A DNA stretch of 64,000 nt from an uncultured Chlorobiaceae bacterium (GTDB lineage: Bacteria; Bacteroidota; Chlorobiia; Chlorobiales; Chlorobiaceae), in assembly GCA_903895195.1 (NCBI GenBank), contig CAITSZ010000030.1, positions 1 through 64,000 of the forward strand, read 5' to 3'. The translations under genes and the position numbers were made by a program. Position 1 is the stretch's first letter, and each line of letters opens with the position of its first letter. The notes beneath the pieces were generated by a model. The model saw only the letters and a list, made by a program, of their open reading frames with translations, had not been told where the DNA came from and did no database searches. Shown piece after piece: positions 34,933-44,452 of the stretch.

Positions 34933-35891
34933 TTCAGAACCTCCCAATGGCCGCCTTTTGCTGCACCGATTCGACGTAACCGGCCATCCTTTTGCAGTTG
35001 TTGCAGATTGCGTTCAATTGAACGGGTTGAAATGCCAATCATGTGAGCGAGTTCCGGAATAGTCATAAAGCAGTTTTTATTGAGTGCATCAATAATTTTC
35101 CCCGACGTTTTCCCCGACGTTATCACCGACGTTTTTATGAGAACTTCCGTCATGGCATCATGCAATGCCTGCAGCATAAATTCAATAAACGGGGTGGCAC
35201 TTGCTATCCTGTCCGCCTCAGCGAGTGCCTCGTAATAGGCCGTTTGCCGCATCCTGATCACCGATTCAACCGGCAGATAAGCCAGTATCGGCTCCCACTT
35301 GCTCAGGATGAGCGTTTGCCACAACCGACCCATGCGGCCGTTGCCATCCGCAAAAGGGTGTATGAATTCAAACTCGTAATGGAAGACAGAGCTGGCAATC
35401 AAAGGATGCACCGGAGCCGATGCAAGCCACTCCAGCAGATCAGCCATAAGTCCTGACAGCATTTTGGCTGGCGGAGCCATGTGCACCAATCCCTTGTCGC
35501 TATAAATACCTACGCCACCCTTGCGGTAATGTCCGGCATCATCAACCAGCTCATCCATAAGCAAACCATGCGCAGCCAAAAGATCACTCTGAGAGTGCGG
35601 CCGCCATTTCGATACCTGTTCATAAGCAGTAAAAGCGTTGCGAACCTCCTGAATTTCACGAGGCAACCCGACAACCGCTTTGCCATCAAGAACATCAGTC
35701 ACCTGCTCAATGCTCAAAGTGTTATTTTCAATAGCAAGGGAGGCCTGAATAGTACGGATGCGATTGTTGCGGCGAAGCTGAGGTGTCAGAGCGCTCTCAT
35801 CCGAATAGCTCCAACGGGTTACAAGTTCCACAATATCAGCCACCTGCTGCACAATCTGCGGTGTGATAGTATAGGGTGGCTGATAACTCAT
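34929..35891 (-). CDS. Fic-domain protein inside the type I restriction operon
   Basis: 320 residues. An N-terminal inhibitory helix contains S51-LAI-E55-N56 ([ST]xxxE[GN]), the Fic motif HPFADGNGRMGR starts at His178, and a C-terminal helix-turn-helix (about 274-318) follows a short linker. All Fic catalytic residues are present, so AMPylation or a related reaction is likely. It overlaps hsdS and hsdR by 4 bp each (ATGA), so it is made as part of the restriction operon. The linker (SVITSGKTSGK) is encoded by a triple 12-bp repeat. Target unknown; it might modify Hsd subunits or act when restriction fails. Confidence 0.92.
   Translation of the reverse strand: MSYQPPYTITPQIVQQVADIVELVTRWSYSDESALTPQLRRNNRIRTIQASLAIENNTLSIEQVTDVLDGKAVVGLPREIQEVRNAFTAYEQVSKWRPHSQSDLLAAHGLLMDELVDDAGHYRKGGVGIYSDKGLVHMAPPAKMLSGLMADLLEWLASAPVHPLIASSVFHYEFEFIHPFADGNGRMGRLWQTLILSKWEPILAYLPVESVIRMRQTAYYEALAEADRIASATPFIEFMLQALHDAMTEVLIKTSVITSGKTSGKIIDALNKNCFMTIPELAHMIGISTRSIERNLQQLQKDGRLRRIGAAKGGHWEVLK
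35096..35131. repeat. Three tandem 12-bp units inside the Fic gene
   Basis: The unit ttttccccgacg is repeated twice exactly (35096-35107, 35108-35119) and once with two changes, ttatcaccgacg (35120-35131). As 12 is a multiple of three, copy number changes would add or remove four residues (GKTS) without shifting frame. It lies in the linker between the Fic domain and the helix-turn-helix. Confidence 0.8.
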
Positions 35892-37127
35892 GCCGTTGTC
35901 TCCTCAATGAGTGCCTCAGCTTCCGGTATGCGCAATTGACCGGAAATCAAGCGGGGGAGAAGGGTATCGCGGATGGCGGTAAGAGTTTGTGATTGTTCTT
36001 CAATAACTTTGATTCGGTAAAAAATAGCACTGACATTATTCTGGAAGGCTTTCAAAATGGACTGGTCAGCCACAAGAATTGGAATATTTTTTACCGTTTT
36101 TGAATTAACCGCGTCAGCTATTGATGACGTACTGCTTAGCGTAGAGTATTTGAATTGTTTCAGATACAAATAAATATATTCACTTGTCAGAGGTGATTTT
36201 TCATCGAGCTTAAAGTGTGCAATTGCCTCGTTAGATGTCATCTTCCCGACAGTCAATGAAACCCTCCCAATAGTCATCTTAAAACTCAATAAAACAGTAT
36301 TTCCAGGAATGATACGGACATTGAATCGATCAATAGATTCTGCTGTGAGATATTCGCTTGTTTGGGAAATAAAGACACCAGAGATACCCATATCTCTAAT
36401 AGACACCCACCGCTCATCTTTGTTATTTTCAGAAAACCACTGAGGTTCTTTTCTTGGGGGTGTTTTTCCAATACCGACAGTTGAAATGCTATCCATCGTA
36501 CTCCAATTCCACCCTTTCGGTATCAACCCCAGTTCAGACTCCTCAAAGCTGTCAGGGAAAAGCGCAGCGGTATCAGCATCCATACCTTCCGGTTCACGGC
36601 CTTCCTGTTTGGCGCGCACGGGGTCGAAGTCCACAAACCATGATTTGAACAGCGCCTGAGCTATGGCTTCAAGAGTGGTGTTTGTTTCGAGCAATAGGGT
36701 GATGCGGTCATCAAGCATTTGAAGATGATCAGCGATCTCCCGTTGAATTTGTATTGGTGGGATAACGATAGGCAGTGCATGAGCATTATCTCTGTTAAGT
36801 CCGGGCACCGCACTGTCACTATTCATCTGATTTAGTCCAAGCGTCTTGAGCATGAAGTAAACAAATCTGATGTCGCGTATTTCTGGCTCGTCTGCAACAT
36901 AGAAAGCCGTGTCAATTGCCCAGAAAGGGTTTTCAGAATAAGTGACGTTTCCCACCGTGCCTTTTCTTCCGATAACCACTCCTGGCTTATTGACCAAGTG
37001 ATTGTTGTGTACGCCGACAAATCCTGCTGAGCTAATCACTGGAAAAATACCGTATTTTCGGTCGCGCTCTGGAAGTGCTTTTCCGTAGCTAAACGGACAA
37101 AAGTCTCCAACAGTTGTTTCATTCCAC

Positions 37128-37138
<11 letters not shown>
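35888..37138 (-). CDS. hsdS: Type I restriction-modification specificity subunit S
   Basis: 416 residues. It has two target recognition domains (about 1-130 and 210-350), each followed by a conserved helical spacer ([20 protein letters not shown] near 134, [20 protein letters not shown] towards the end) that forms the coiled-coil arms contacting HsdM. It sets the DNA sequence recognised by both methylation and restriction. It overlaps hsdM by 11 bp and the Fic gene by 4 bp. No inverted repeats or second hsdS fragment for shuffling are seen nearby. Confidence 0.92.
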
Positions 37139-38702
<1,564 letters not shown>

Positions 38703-38751
38703 AAGGTTAAGCGGCGGCTCTGGATTCTCAGGTTTGTCACTACTCTAACAT

Positions 38752-38768
38752 ATTATTTACAAAATAAT
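38752..38768 (-). promoter_or_regulatory. Palindrome upstream of hsdM
   Basis: attattt-aca-aaataat, a perfect 7+3+7 palindrome 50 bp upstream of hsdM and in the divergent promoter region with ndk. On the minus strand it includes a -10-like taaataat. It shares the ttattt/aaataa arms with the Fic-gene operator repeats at 30668-30719, which raises the possibility of a common regulator. Confidence 0.45.
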
Positions 38769-38908
38769 TGCTTTAGATGAAAGTGATTGCTCGGGTGATG
38801 GTGTCAATAGTATGGTGAATAGATGCCGCCCACATTTCAATAATCTTGTGAGTTTGTGTATCTTCGCTCGAACTTTTTTCTTAAAAAACTGAAAATGCAC
38901 ACACCACA

Positions 38909-39331
38909 ATGGAAAGAACGCTTACCATCCTGAAACCCGATTGCGTCCGCAAACAGCTAATCGGTGCAGTCATCGACAAAATTGAACGCGCAGGCTTCCG
39001 AGTTGTCGCCATGAAAAAAATCAAGCTCACCAAAGAAACAGCCGGCGAATTCTACGCCGTACACCGCGAACGCCCATTTTACGGCGAACTCGTTGACTTC
39101 ATGTCATCAGGCCCATGCGTACCCATCATCCTTGAAAAAGCAAACGCCGTAGCCGACTTCCGCACCCTGATCGGCGCAACCGATCCAGCCCAGGCCGACG
39201 AAGGCACCGTTCGCAAACTCTATGCAGACAGCAAAGGCGAGAACATTGTCCATGGATCCGACTCTGAAGAGAACGCCGCCATTGAGGCTGGATTTTTCTT
39301 TTCAGCCGAAGAGGTTGTCCGCAGCAACTGA
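38909..39331 (+). CDS. ndk: Nucleoside diphosphate kinase
   Basis: 140 residues, the standard length. The phosphohistidine is His115 in [12 protein letters not shown]; the N-terminus [17 protein letters not shown] is canonical. It transfers the terminal phosphate from ATP to nucleoside diphosphates to balance NTP pools. It is divergent from hsdM and marks the return to housekeeping genes. Upstream sequence is AT-rich with no clear ribosome site. Confidence 0.96.
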   Translation: MERTLTILKPDCVRKQLIGAVIDKIERAGFRVVAMKKIKLTKETAGEFYAVHRERPFYGELVDFMSSGPCVPIILEKANAVADFRTLIGATDPAQADEGTVRKLYADSKGENIVHGSDSEENAAIEAGFFFSAEEVVRSN

Positions 39332-39352
39332 TTGCCGATAAAATATAGCACA

Positions 39353-39384
39353 ATAAAAAAAGCGACCGAAAGGCCGCTTTTTTT
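39353..39384 (+). terminator. Terminator shared by ndk and the toxin-antitoxin pair
   Basis: A run of A with agcgacc, a gaaa loop, ggccgct and a run of T, giving a stem with one mismatch. A and T tracts on both sides make it usable from either strand; the convergent toxin gene stops at 39383. Confidence 0.8.
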
Positions 39385-39682
39385 ATTCTATCCTTTGAAT
39401 ATCCTGCTTGCTATTAAAGAGATAAACTAAATTGATCACATGATCAGCTATCTCATAAAAAATGATAGTCTGCCTGCTCAATACAGCTTTTCGTAATCTT
39501 GGGTTATATGCTGAAACTGGAAATATTTTCGGATTTTGCTCTATCAACTCAATTTTCTTACCTAACTTTTTTTTGAAATTGTCAACCTCGCGTTGTGTCC
39601 ATACATGATCAAGGTAATCCAAAATAGCTTCCAGATTATCTATTGCTTCATCTGTCCAAACAACCTTACAATCAGAGTCCAT
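39383..39682 (-). CDS. ParE/RelE-superfamily toxin
   Basis: 99 residues. WTDEAIDNLEAILDYLDHVW followed by FKKKLGKKIELIEQNPKIFP and NPRLRKAVLSRQTIIFYEI is the ParE-type fold. Such toxins either block gyrase (ParE) or cleave mRNA (RelE); sequence alone does not decide. It overlaps the upstream antitoxin gene by 11 bp, giving coupled translation with antitoxin first. Confidence 0.8.
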   Translation of the reverse strand: MDSDCKVVWTDEAIDNLEAILDYLDHVWTQREVDNFKKKLGKKIELIEQNPKIFPVSAYNPRLRKAVLSRQTIIFYEIADHVINLVYLFNSKQDIQRIE

Positions 39683-39899
39683 ACTTCATGATTATATCAT
39701 TGTGTGAATGAACTCTTCCTTCATCTACATCCTTAAGGCCACGGGCTATACCGGACTTTTGTTCATCCGTCAAATCATGCCACCAATCTTTTTGCGTATC
39801 ATTTGAATCCTTTACCACTTTGAGATAATCAATGGTTTCATCGTCTTCAAGATTAGCCAACCATTGAATCAATTCAAGCTTGATTGATTCCTGTCCCAT
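39672..39899 (-). CDS. Antitoxin partner of the ParE-like toxin
   Basis: 75 residues. The N-terminal helix (KLELIQWLANLEDDETIDYL) probably dimerises and binds DNA, and the C-terminal part (DLTDEQKSGIARGLKDVDEG) is the toxin-wrapping tail seen in antitoxins next to ParE-like toxins in Chlorobi and Bacteroidetes. It precedes the toxin gene with an overlap. An imperfect palindrome lies 34 bp upstream. Confidence 0.75.
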   Translation of the reverse strand: MGQESIKLELIQWLANLEDDETIDYLKVVKDSNDTQKDWWHDLTDEQKSGIARGLKDVDEGRVHSHNDIIMKYGL

Positions 39900-39932
39900 A
39901 GTATCGCTTTTTATCAGATTTATAAACCCACC

Positions 39933-39949
39933 GTATTTTAGAAATATAC
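39933..39949 (-). promoter_or_regulatory. Imperfect palindrome upstream of the antitoxin
   Basis: gtattttagaaatatac pairs at six of eight positions about a central g. The position, 34 bp from the antitoxin start, suits autoregulation by the antitoxin-toxin complex. Confidence 0.35.
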
Positions 39950-40012
39950 ACTTTCACTTGATTTTTTCGGCGGAAAAAAGCTACCCTCTCAAGACAGATT
40001 GACATCGACCAA

Positions 40013-40040
40013 GGAGGGCGACCACAAGGGTCGCCCCTAC
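40013..40040. repeat. REP-like palindromic element
   Basis: gggcgacc at 40016-40023 pairs with ggtcgccc at 40029-40036 around a 5-nt loop, flanked by agga and ctac. This gggcgacc...ggtcgcccctac unit is a dispersed palindromic repeat seen in many bacterial genomes. One copy is visible in the window. It ends 10 bp before the stop of the permease gene and may also help end that transcript. Confidence 0.6.
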
Positions 40041-40049
40041 GGCGACGTT

Positions 40050-41147
40050 CTACTCTGCCGGTTCCTTTTTGATTTCTGTCAGGAATGAGCTGAAGGTTTC
40101 GCCGTACATTTCCCATACTGTCATAAAGAGCGCTGCAATGATCGGGCCGATAATGAAGCCGAATATTCCGAAAAGGCCTATTCCTCCGAGCGTTCCAAAA
40201 AAGATAAGGAGTGCGTGCATCTGGGTATCGCGCCCGACCAGAATGGGGCGGAGAATATTGTCGATCTGGCCGACAACAAGCGCGCAGAACAACAGCAACC
40301 CTATAGCTTGAGGATAACTGCCTGTGACCGCCAGAAAGATGACCGCAGGGAACCAGACAAGCCCTGACCCGATAATAGGCAGCACGGAAATCACCGACAT
40401 AATGGCTCCCCAGAAGATTGCACTCTCAATGCCTGCAAGATGCATGGCAATCCCGGCAAGAGTGCCCTGCAGAATGCCTATAACCATGCTCCCCTTTATG
40501 GTCGCTCTCGTCACCGAAAGAAACTTGTCGAGCAGCCGATGCTGATCACTCTCAGTGAGGGGAGAATATGAAAGGACTTTTGCGAGAATCAGCCTGCCGT
40601 CTTTTAAAAAAAAGAACATGGTGTAGAGAAACACAAAGAGAAGAAAAAGATCATTAAACGCTGAGTAGGTAAACGAGGATGCACTTTCGAAAAGCAGTGA
40701 TCCTGCTTTGCTGACGAGTTCGCCGGCTTTTTGCAGAATAGTGACACGGTAGATTTCAAGCTCGGCATAAAACGGCAGCGAACGCAATTGATCGTTGAAT
40801 GCTGCCGGCTCCTTAAACTGCTGCTGAATCCAGGGCACTGCAACACTTGCTATCCTGCCTGCCTGCTCAACAACAATACCGAGAAGAACTGCCAGAGGAA
40901 CAATAAAAATCAGAAGCAGCGTAACCATGGTCATCGCCGCGCTCATGCTTTTACGCCCTTTGAACCAGCGATCGAACCGGTTGAATACCGGCATTGCGAG
41001 AGCTGAAAAAATAGCCGCCAGAACAATAACCATGAGGAAATACTGGATCATGGCAAAAAAAATGGAGGAAATAAACAGGACAATCAGAAGAAGGATTACC
41101 TGGTTTGCTTTTATGCTGTTCATCGTTTTTTCTGTTGTGTTCGTCAT
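40050..41147 (-). CDS. AI-2E family membrane transporter (PerM-like)
   Basis: 365 residues from ATG 41147, chosen because a longer frame overlaps rsmE and adds 50 unrelated residues. Seven to eight membrane helices are visible (QVILLLIVLFISSIFFAMI near 12-30, and so on), with a long periplasm-facing helix (about 100-160) and the conserved GIFGFIIGPIIAALFMTVWE near the end. This is the AI-2E/PerM family, whose members export signals or ions; the substrate here is unknown. A start at MNSIKANQ, 7 residues in, is also possible. Confidence 0.82.
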   Translation of the reverse strand: MTNTTEKTMNSIKANQVILLLIVLFISSIFFAMIQYFLMVIVLAAIFSALAMPVFNRFDRWFKGRKSMSAAMTMVTLLLIFIVPLAVLLGIVVEQAGRIASVAVPWIQQQFKEPAAFNDQLRSLPFYAELEIYRVTILQKAGELVSKAGSLLFESASSFTYSAFNDLFLLFVFLYTMFFFLKDGRLILAKVLSYSPLTESDQHRLLDKFLSVTRATIKGSMVIGILQGTLAGIAMHLAGIESAIFWGAIMSVISVLPIIGSGLVWFPAVIFLAVTGSYPQAIGLLLFCALVVGQIDNILRPILVGRDTQMHALLIFFGTLGGIGLFGIFGFIIGPIIAALFMTVWEMYGETFSSFLTEIKKEPAE

Positions 41148-41166
41148 GTCATAACAATTGTCATAC

Positions 41167-41910
41167 TTAAAACCACTCCTGAGACTCTCCGCCAAGAAGC
41201 TGAGCCCGAACAAAGGCGACTGCAAATATTCCGGCTGTTTCAGCCCGTAGAATTGTTTTTCCCAGAGAGATTTCGCTAAACCCCGCCTTGCGTGCATCCT
41301 CTACCTCTTTTTCTGAAAATCCCCCTTCCCCTCCAATCAGAAAAAGCGTGTTTTTGCCGGCACAATGCACTTTGGGAGCTTCATCTGAAACCTCGTAAGG
41401 AATCAGCTTGAGATCGTAACCATCGAGAGCGGTAACAACCCTGAAAGAGAGCGGCTCAGCAAGATGCGGCAGGTAATATCGTTTAGACTGCCGGGCTGCT
41501 GAAAGAACAATCGTTCTCCACCTGTTGAGCCTGCCCTGTACCCTTTCACTCGTCGGCTGACTCACCGTTCGCGCCGTAATCATCGGAATAATGGTTGAGA
41601 CTCCGAGTTCGGTGGCTTTTTCAAGAAAAAGCTCAAACCGCTGGGGCGCCTTCAAAAGAGAGATGGCAACAGTAACGGAGGTATTCGGCCTTTCAACCAC
41701 TGCATGATCGAGAATTTCACCTTCAAGCGACTTTTTGCCGATATCTACTATCCTGACCTCACAACGCGAACCAGCGCCATCAGTCACAAGAATCTGATCG
41801 CCTGTTTTTTTTCTGAGAACCCTCGCAAGATGATGAAATTCATCGCCATCAATGACCATGCGGGCTGCACTGAGCGTTATGTTCTCCGGGGAAGTATAAA
41901 ATAGTTCCAT
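41167..41910 (-). CDS. rsmE: 16S rRNA m3U1498 methyltransferase RsmE
   Basis: 247 residues. It is a SPOUT-class methyltransferase with an N-terminal PUA-like domain; FLIGGEGGFSEKEVEDARKA and SLGKTILRAETAGI form the SAM-binding knot. It methylates U1498 in 16S rRNA. It sits 6 bp before the comF gene end on the same strand and is probably co-transcribed with comF. Confidence 0.9.
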   Translation of the reverse strand: MELFYTSPENITLSAARMVIDGDEFHHLARVLRKKTGDQILVTDGAGSRCEVRIVDIGKKSLEGEILDHAVVERPNTSVTVAISLLKAPQRFELFLEKATELGVSTIIPMITARTVSQPTSERVQGRLNRWRTIVLSAARQSKRYYLPHLAEPLSFRVVTALDGYDLKLIPYEVSDEAPKVHCAGKNTLFLIGGEGGFSEKEVEDARKAGFSEISLGKTILRAETAGIFAVAFVRAQLLGGESQEWF

Positions 41911-41916
41911 GAGTTC

Positions 41917-42612
41917 TTAATCCTTCATCGCTATGGCCAGTGCAGCAAAAGAGACCTTTTCAACCCCGGCCTGAAACAGTGCCGAAGCGGCTGCGGCCAG
42001 AGTCGCGCCGGTTGTAACAATATCATCAACAAGAAGCACATGACGCACTGCAGCGCCTTTTACCACAGAAAAAGCACCTTCGGGATTTATTTTCCGCTCT
42101 TCAGCTGAAAGCCCGGTCTGCGAAACGGTGTAGCGTTTTCTTACAAGCAGTTTCCCCTTAACAGGTTTGCCAAGCGATTTACCCAGACCATCAGCAATTT
42201 TTTCAGACTGGTTATAGGATCGTTCAATTTTTTTCAGGCGATGAAGAGGCACAGGCACTATACAATCGATATCGCCGATACCGCCACCTGCCAGCATCCA
42301 CTCTCCCAGTTGGCGACCGAACATGCCTCCAAGGTTATACATCCCTTCATATTTCATGGCGTGAATGGCAAGCTGCAAAGAGCTTTTTTTGTGAAACTTG
42401 TAGCGACACCATCCGCGTTCAAAGAGAACTGCTTTGCCAAAACGGGAGACAATAACATTACGCAACGTCTGTTCGGCCTCCAATGAGTTTTGGAACGGAT
42501 CGAAACCGGTCATGCACGTGCTGCAGCAGCCATATTCAGAATCCATGAGAAGCCTGCCGCAGACCACGCAGACATTGGGCAAGAGCAAGTGAAGAAGCTG
42601 GTCAAGCACCAC
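41917..42612 (-). CDS. comF: ComF-family phosphoribosyltransferase-like protein
   Basis: 231 residues. The N-terminus has a four-Cys zinc finger (CVVCG ... CCSTC) and the C-terminal half carries the PRPP-binding loop VLLVDDIVTTGATLAAA. ComF/GntX proteins are linked to DNA uptake or nucleotide salvage; the function here is not shown by context. The gene lies between rsmE and the ROK kinase. Confidence 0.82.
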   Translation of the reverse strand: MVLDQLLHLLLPNVCVVCGRLLMDSEYGCCSTCMTGFDPFQNSLEAEQTLRNVIVSRFGKAVLFERGWCRYKFHKKSSLQLAIHAMKYEGMYNLGGMFGRQLGEWMLAGGGIGDIDCIVPVPLHRLKKIERSYNQSEKIADGLGKSLGKPVKGKLLVRKRYTVSQTGLSAEERKINPEGAFSVVKGAAVRHVLLVDDIVTTGATLAAAASALFQAGVEKVSFAALAIAMKD

Positions 42613-42632
42613 AGGTAACCCCTACGTTATGT

Positions 42633-43616
42633 TCAGCCAAAGCATAAGGCCGCAGAACCGTACATTCCTGCCTTGTTTCCGAGAAGTGCGGGCACTATTT
42701 CAAGTCCGTCATGCATGGTTTGAAGTGTAGATCGTCGGAGCTGATCAAGAGCCGGATTGAAAATAAGGTCGCCCGCTGCGGAAATGCCACCGCCTATTAC
42801 AAATTTTCTGATATCCATGAGCGACACAACGTTTGCCAGACCAACACCGAGCATGGAGCCTATCATCTCCCATACAGCGAGGGATACGGCGTCGCCCTCT
42901 TTGGCTGCATGTTCAAGATGGCGGGGTGACAGCTTTGTGTAGTCATTGTCACAGAATTTGCCGACAGAAGAGCCGGAAGGAGAGGCTTCAATCATCCGGA
43001 GAGCGAGTTCCACAATACTCTTTTTCCCGATAAGACTCTCAAGAGTGCCTTTTACACCCGCATGAATCTTTGATCCTTCAAAATCAATAATCAGAAACCC
43101 AACCTCTCCAGCCGTTCCATGAGAGCCGCGATAGAGCTTTCTGTTCAGAATAATTCCTCCACCCACGCCGGTACCAAGGGTCACCATGAGAAAGTCCTTA
43201 AACTCTCGTCCTGCACCGTAGAACGCTTCTCCAAAGGCTGCAGCGTTAGCGTCATTGTCGATAAAAACTGGAAGCGACAGCCCTTTATGCTGCTGAAGAT
43301 GGTGCTGGAGATTGTCGCGCAAAGGAACAACACTCCACCCTGGAAGGTTCGGCGGATAGCTCAGCGTTCCTTTATCGGCATTGACTGCCCCGGGAGCTCC
43401 CAGTCCGATCCCTGCACAATCGGCCGGGTCCAAAGTCAGAGAGGCCTGATGATAGAGATCAGTAATAATTTCAGCAAGCTGGGCAACAATCCCTGCCGGA
43501 CCTGAAGCCGCATCAGTCGGAATACGCAGGTCTGTCAAAATTCCACTCTTCTCGTCGACTATCGCAGCCTTGATTGCCGTACCTCCAAGATCTATACCAA
43601 GCGCCCATCGGGACAT
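42633..43616 (-). CDS. ROK-family sugar kinase (glucokinase-like)
   Basis: 327 residues. The ATP site is GIDLGGTAIKAAIVD (7-21) and the sugar-binding segment is FIDNDANAAAFGEA (118-131). GTLGTGVGGGIILN follows. The usual ROK zinc site, GEIGH followed by CxCGxxGC, is replaced by GEVGF (170-174) and a Cys-free segment, so it appears zinc-free. It probably phosphorylates glucose or an N-acetyl sugar. It is upstream of comF with a 20-bp spacer. Confidence 0.85.
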   Translation of the reverse strand: MSRWALGIDLGGTAIKAAIVDEKSGILTDLRIPTDAASGPAGIVAQLAEIITDLYHQASLTLDPADCAGIGLGAPGAVNADKGTLSYPPNLPGWSVVPLRDNLQHHLQQHKGLSLPVFIDNDANAAAFGEAFYGAGREFKDFLMVTLGTGVGGGIILNRKLYRGSHGTAGEVGFLIIDFEGSKIHAGVKGTLESLIGKKSIVELALRMIEASPSGSSVGKFCDNDYTKLSPRHLEHAAKEGDAVSLAVWEMIGSMLGVGLANVVSLMDIRKFVIGGGISAAGDLIFNPALDQLRRSTLQTMHDGLEIVPALLGNKAGMYGSAALCFG

Positions 43617-43649
43617 ACTGTTCTCTTTTTATCCTTCGTTCTGGGATGT

Positions 43650-44447
43650 TCAGCTGTTAAAGTGCCTTAAGAATTGCCGGCCATACCTTCCTGAAGAAAA
43701 AAAGTCGAGAATCTCGATAATTTCCGGTTCCTGTGGAAGTTCCGACTTAACCTGTTCGAGCGCATTATTGAGCAGCAGACCTGACTGAAAAATAATCCTG
43801 TAAGCATCTTTTATGATTGTGATTTTTTCAGAACTGAACCCTCTCCGCTTCAACCCGATTGAGTTAAGACCCTCATAACGGAAAGACTCATGCCCGCCGG
43901 CCATGACAAAAGGCGGAACGTCAAGAGAGGCTCTGGCGACTCCCCCAACCATTGAAAAGCGGCCGATTCGAACAAACTGGTGCACTGCGGCAAGTCCCCC
44001 GATAACGACATAATCACCAACCTCGCAATGGCCTCCGAACGGAACACAGTTTGCGACAACAACATGATTGCCGATCACACAATCATGCCCGACATGCGAA
44101 TAGGCCATGAACAGATTATCAGAACCAATAACTGTTTTCCCTGTCGCCATAGTGCCACGGTTAAGGGTAACACACTCCCTGACAACATTCCTGTCGCCCA
44201 GATAAAGATAGGTCTTCTCTCCGGAAAACTTGAGATCCTGAGGCTCATTGGAAATGACGGCTCCGGAATGAATTTTACAGTCACTGCCAATCCGTGCGCC
44301 TGACGCTATATGAACATGGGGCCATATTGTGGTGCCATTTCCGATTTCGACGTCATCATCAATAACCGAGTATGGGCCAACAGTAACCCCCTCTCCAAGA
44401 ACGGCACTTTTGCCGATCACTGCAGTTGCATGAATGCTGCTTTGCAT
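43650..44447 (-). CDS. lpxA: UDP-N-acetylglucosamine acyltransferase
   Basis: 265 residues. Left-handed beta-helix hexapeptide repeats make up the N-terminal two-thirds (for example IGKSAVLGEGVTVGPYSVI). LFMAYSHVGHDC holds the catalytic His, and the C-terminal helical bundle follows. LpxA adds the first acyl chain in lipid A synthesis. The gene lies 6 bp after the DUF2723 gene on the same strand. Confidence 0.93.
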   Translation of the reverse strand: MQSSIHATAVIGKSAVLGEGVTVGPYSVIDDDVEIGNGTTIWPHVHIASGARIGSDCKIHSGAVISNEPQDLKFSGEKTYLYLGDRNVVRECVTLNRGTMATGKTVIGSDNLFMAYSHVGHDCVIGNHVVVANCVPFGGHCEVGDYVVIGGLAAVHQFVRIGRFSMVGGVARASLDVPPFVMAGGHESFRYEGLNSIGLKRRGFSSEKITIIKDAYRIIFQSGLLLNNALEQVKSELPQEPEIIEILDFFSSGRYGRQFLRHFNS

Positions 44448-44452
44448 ATGGT

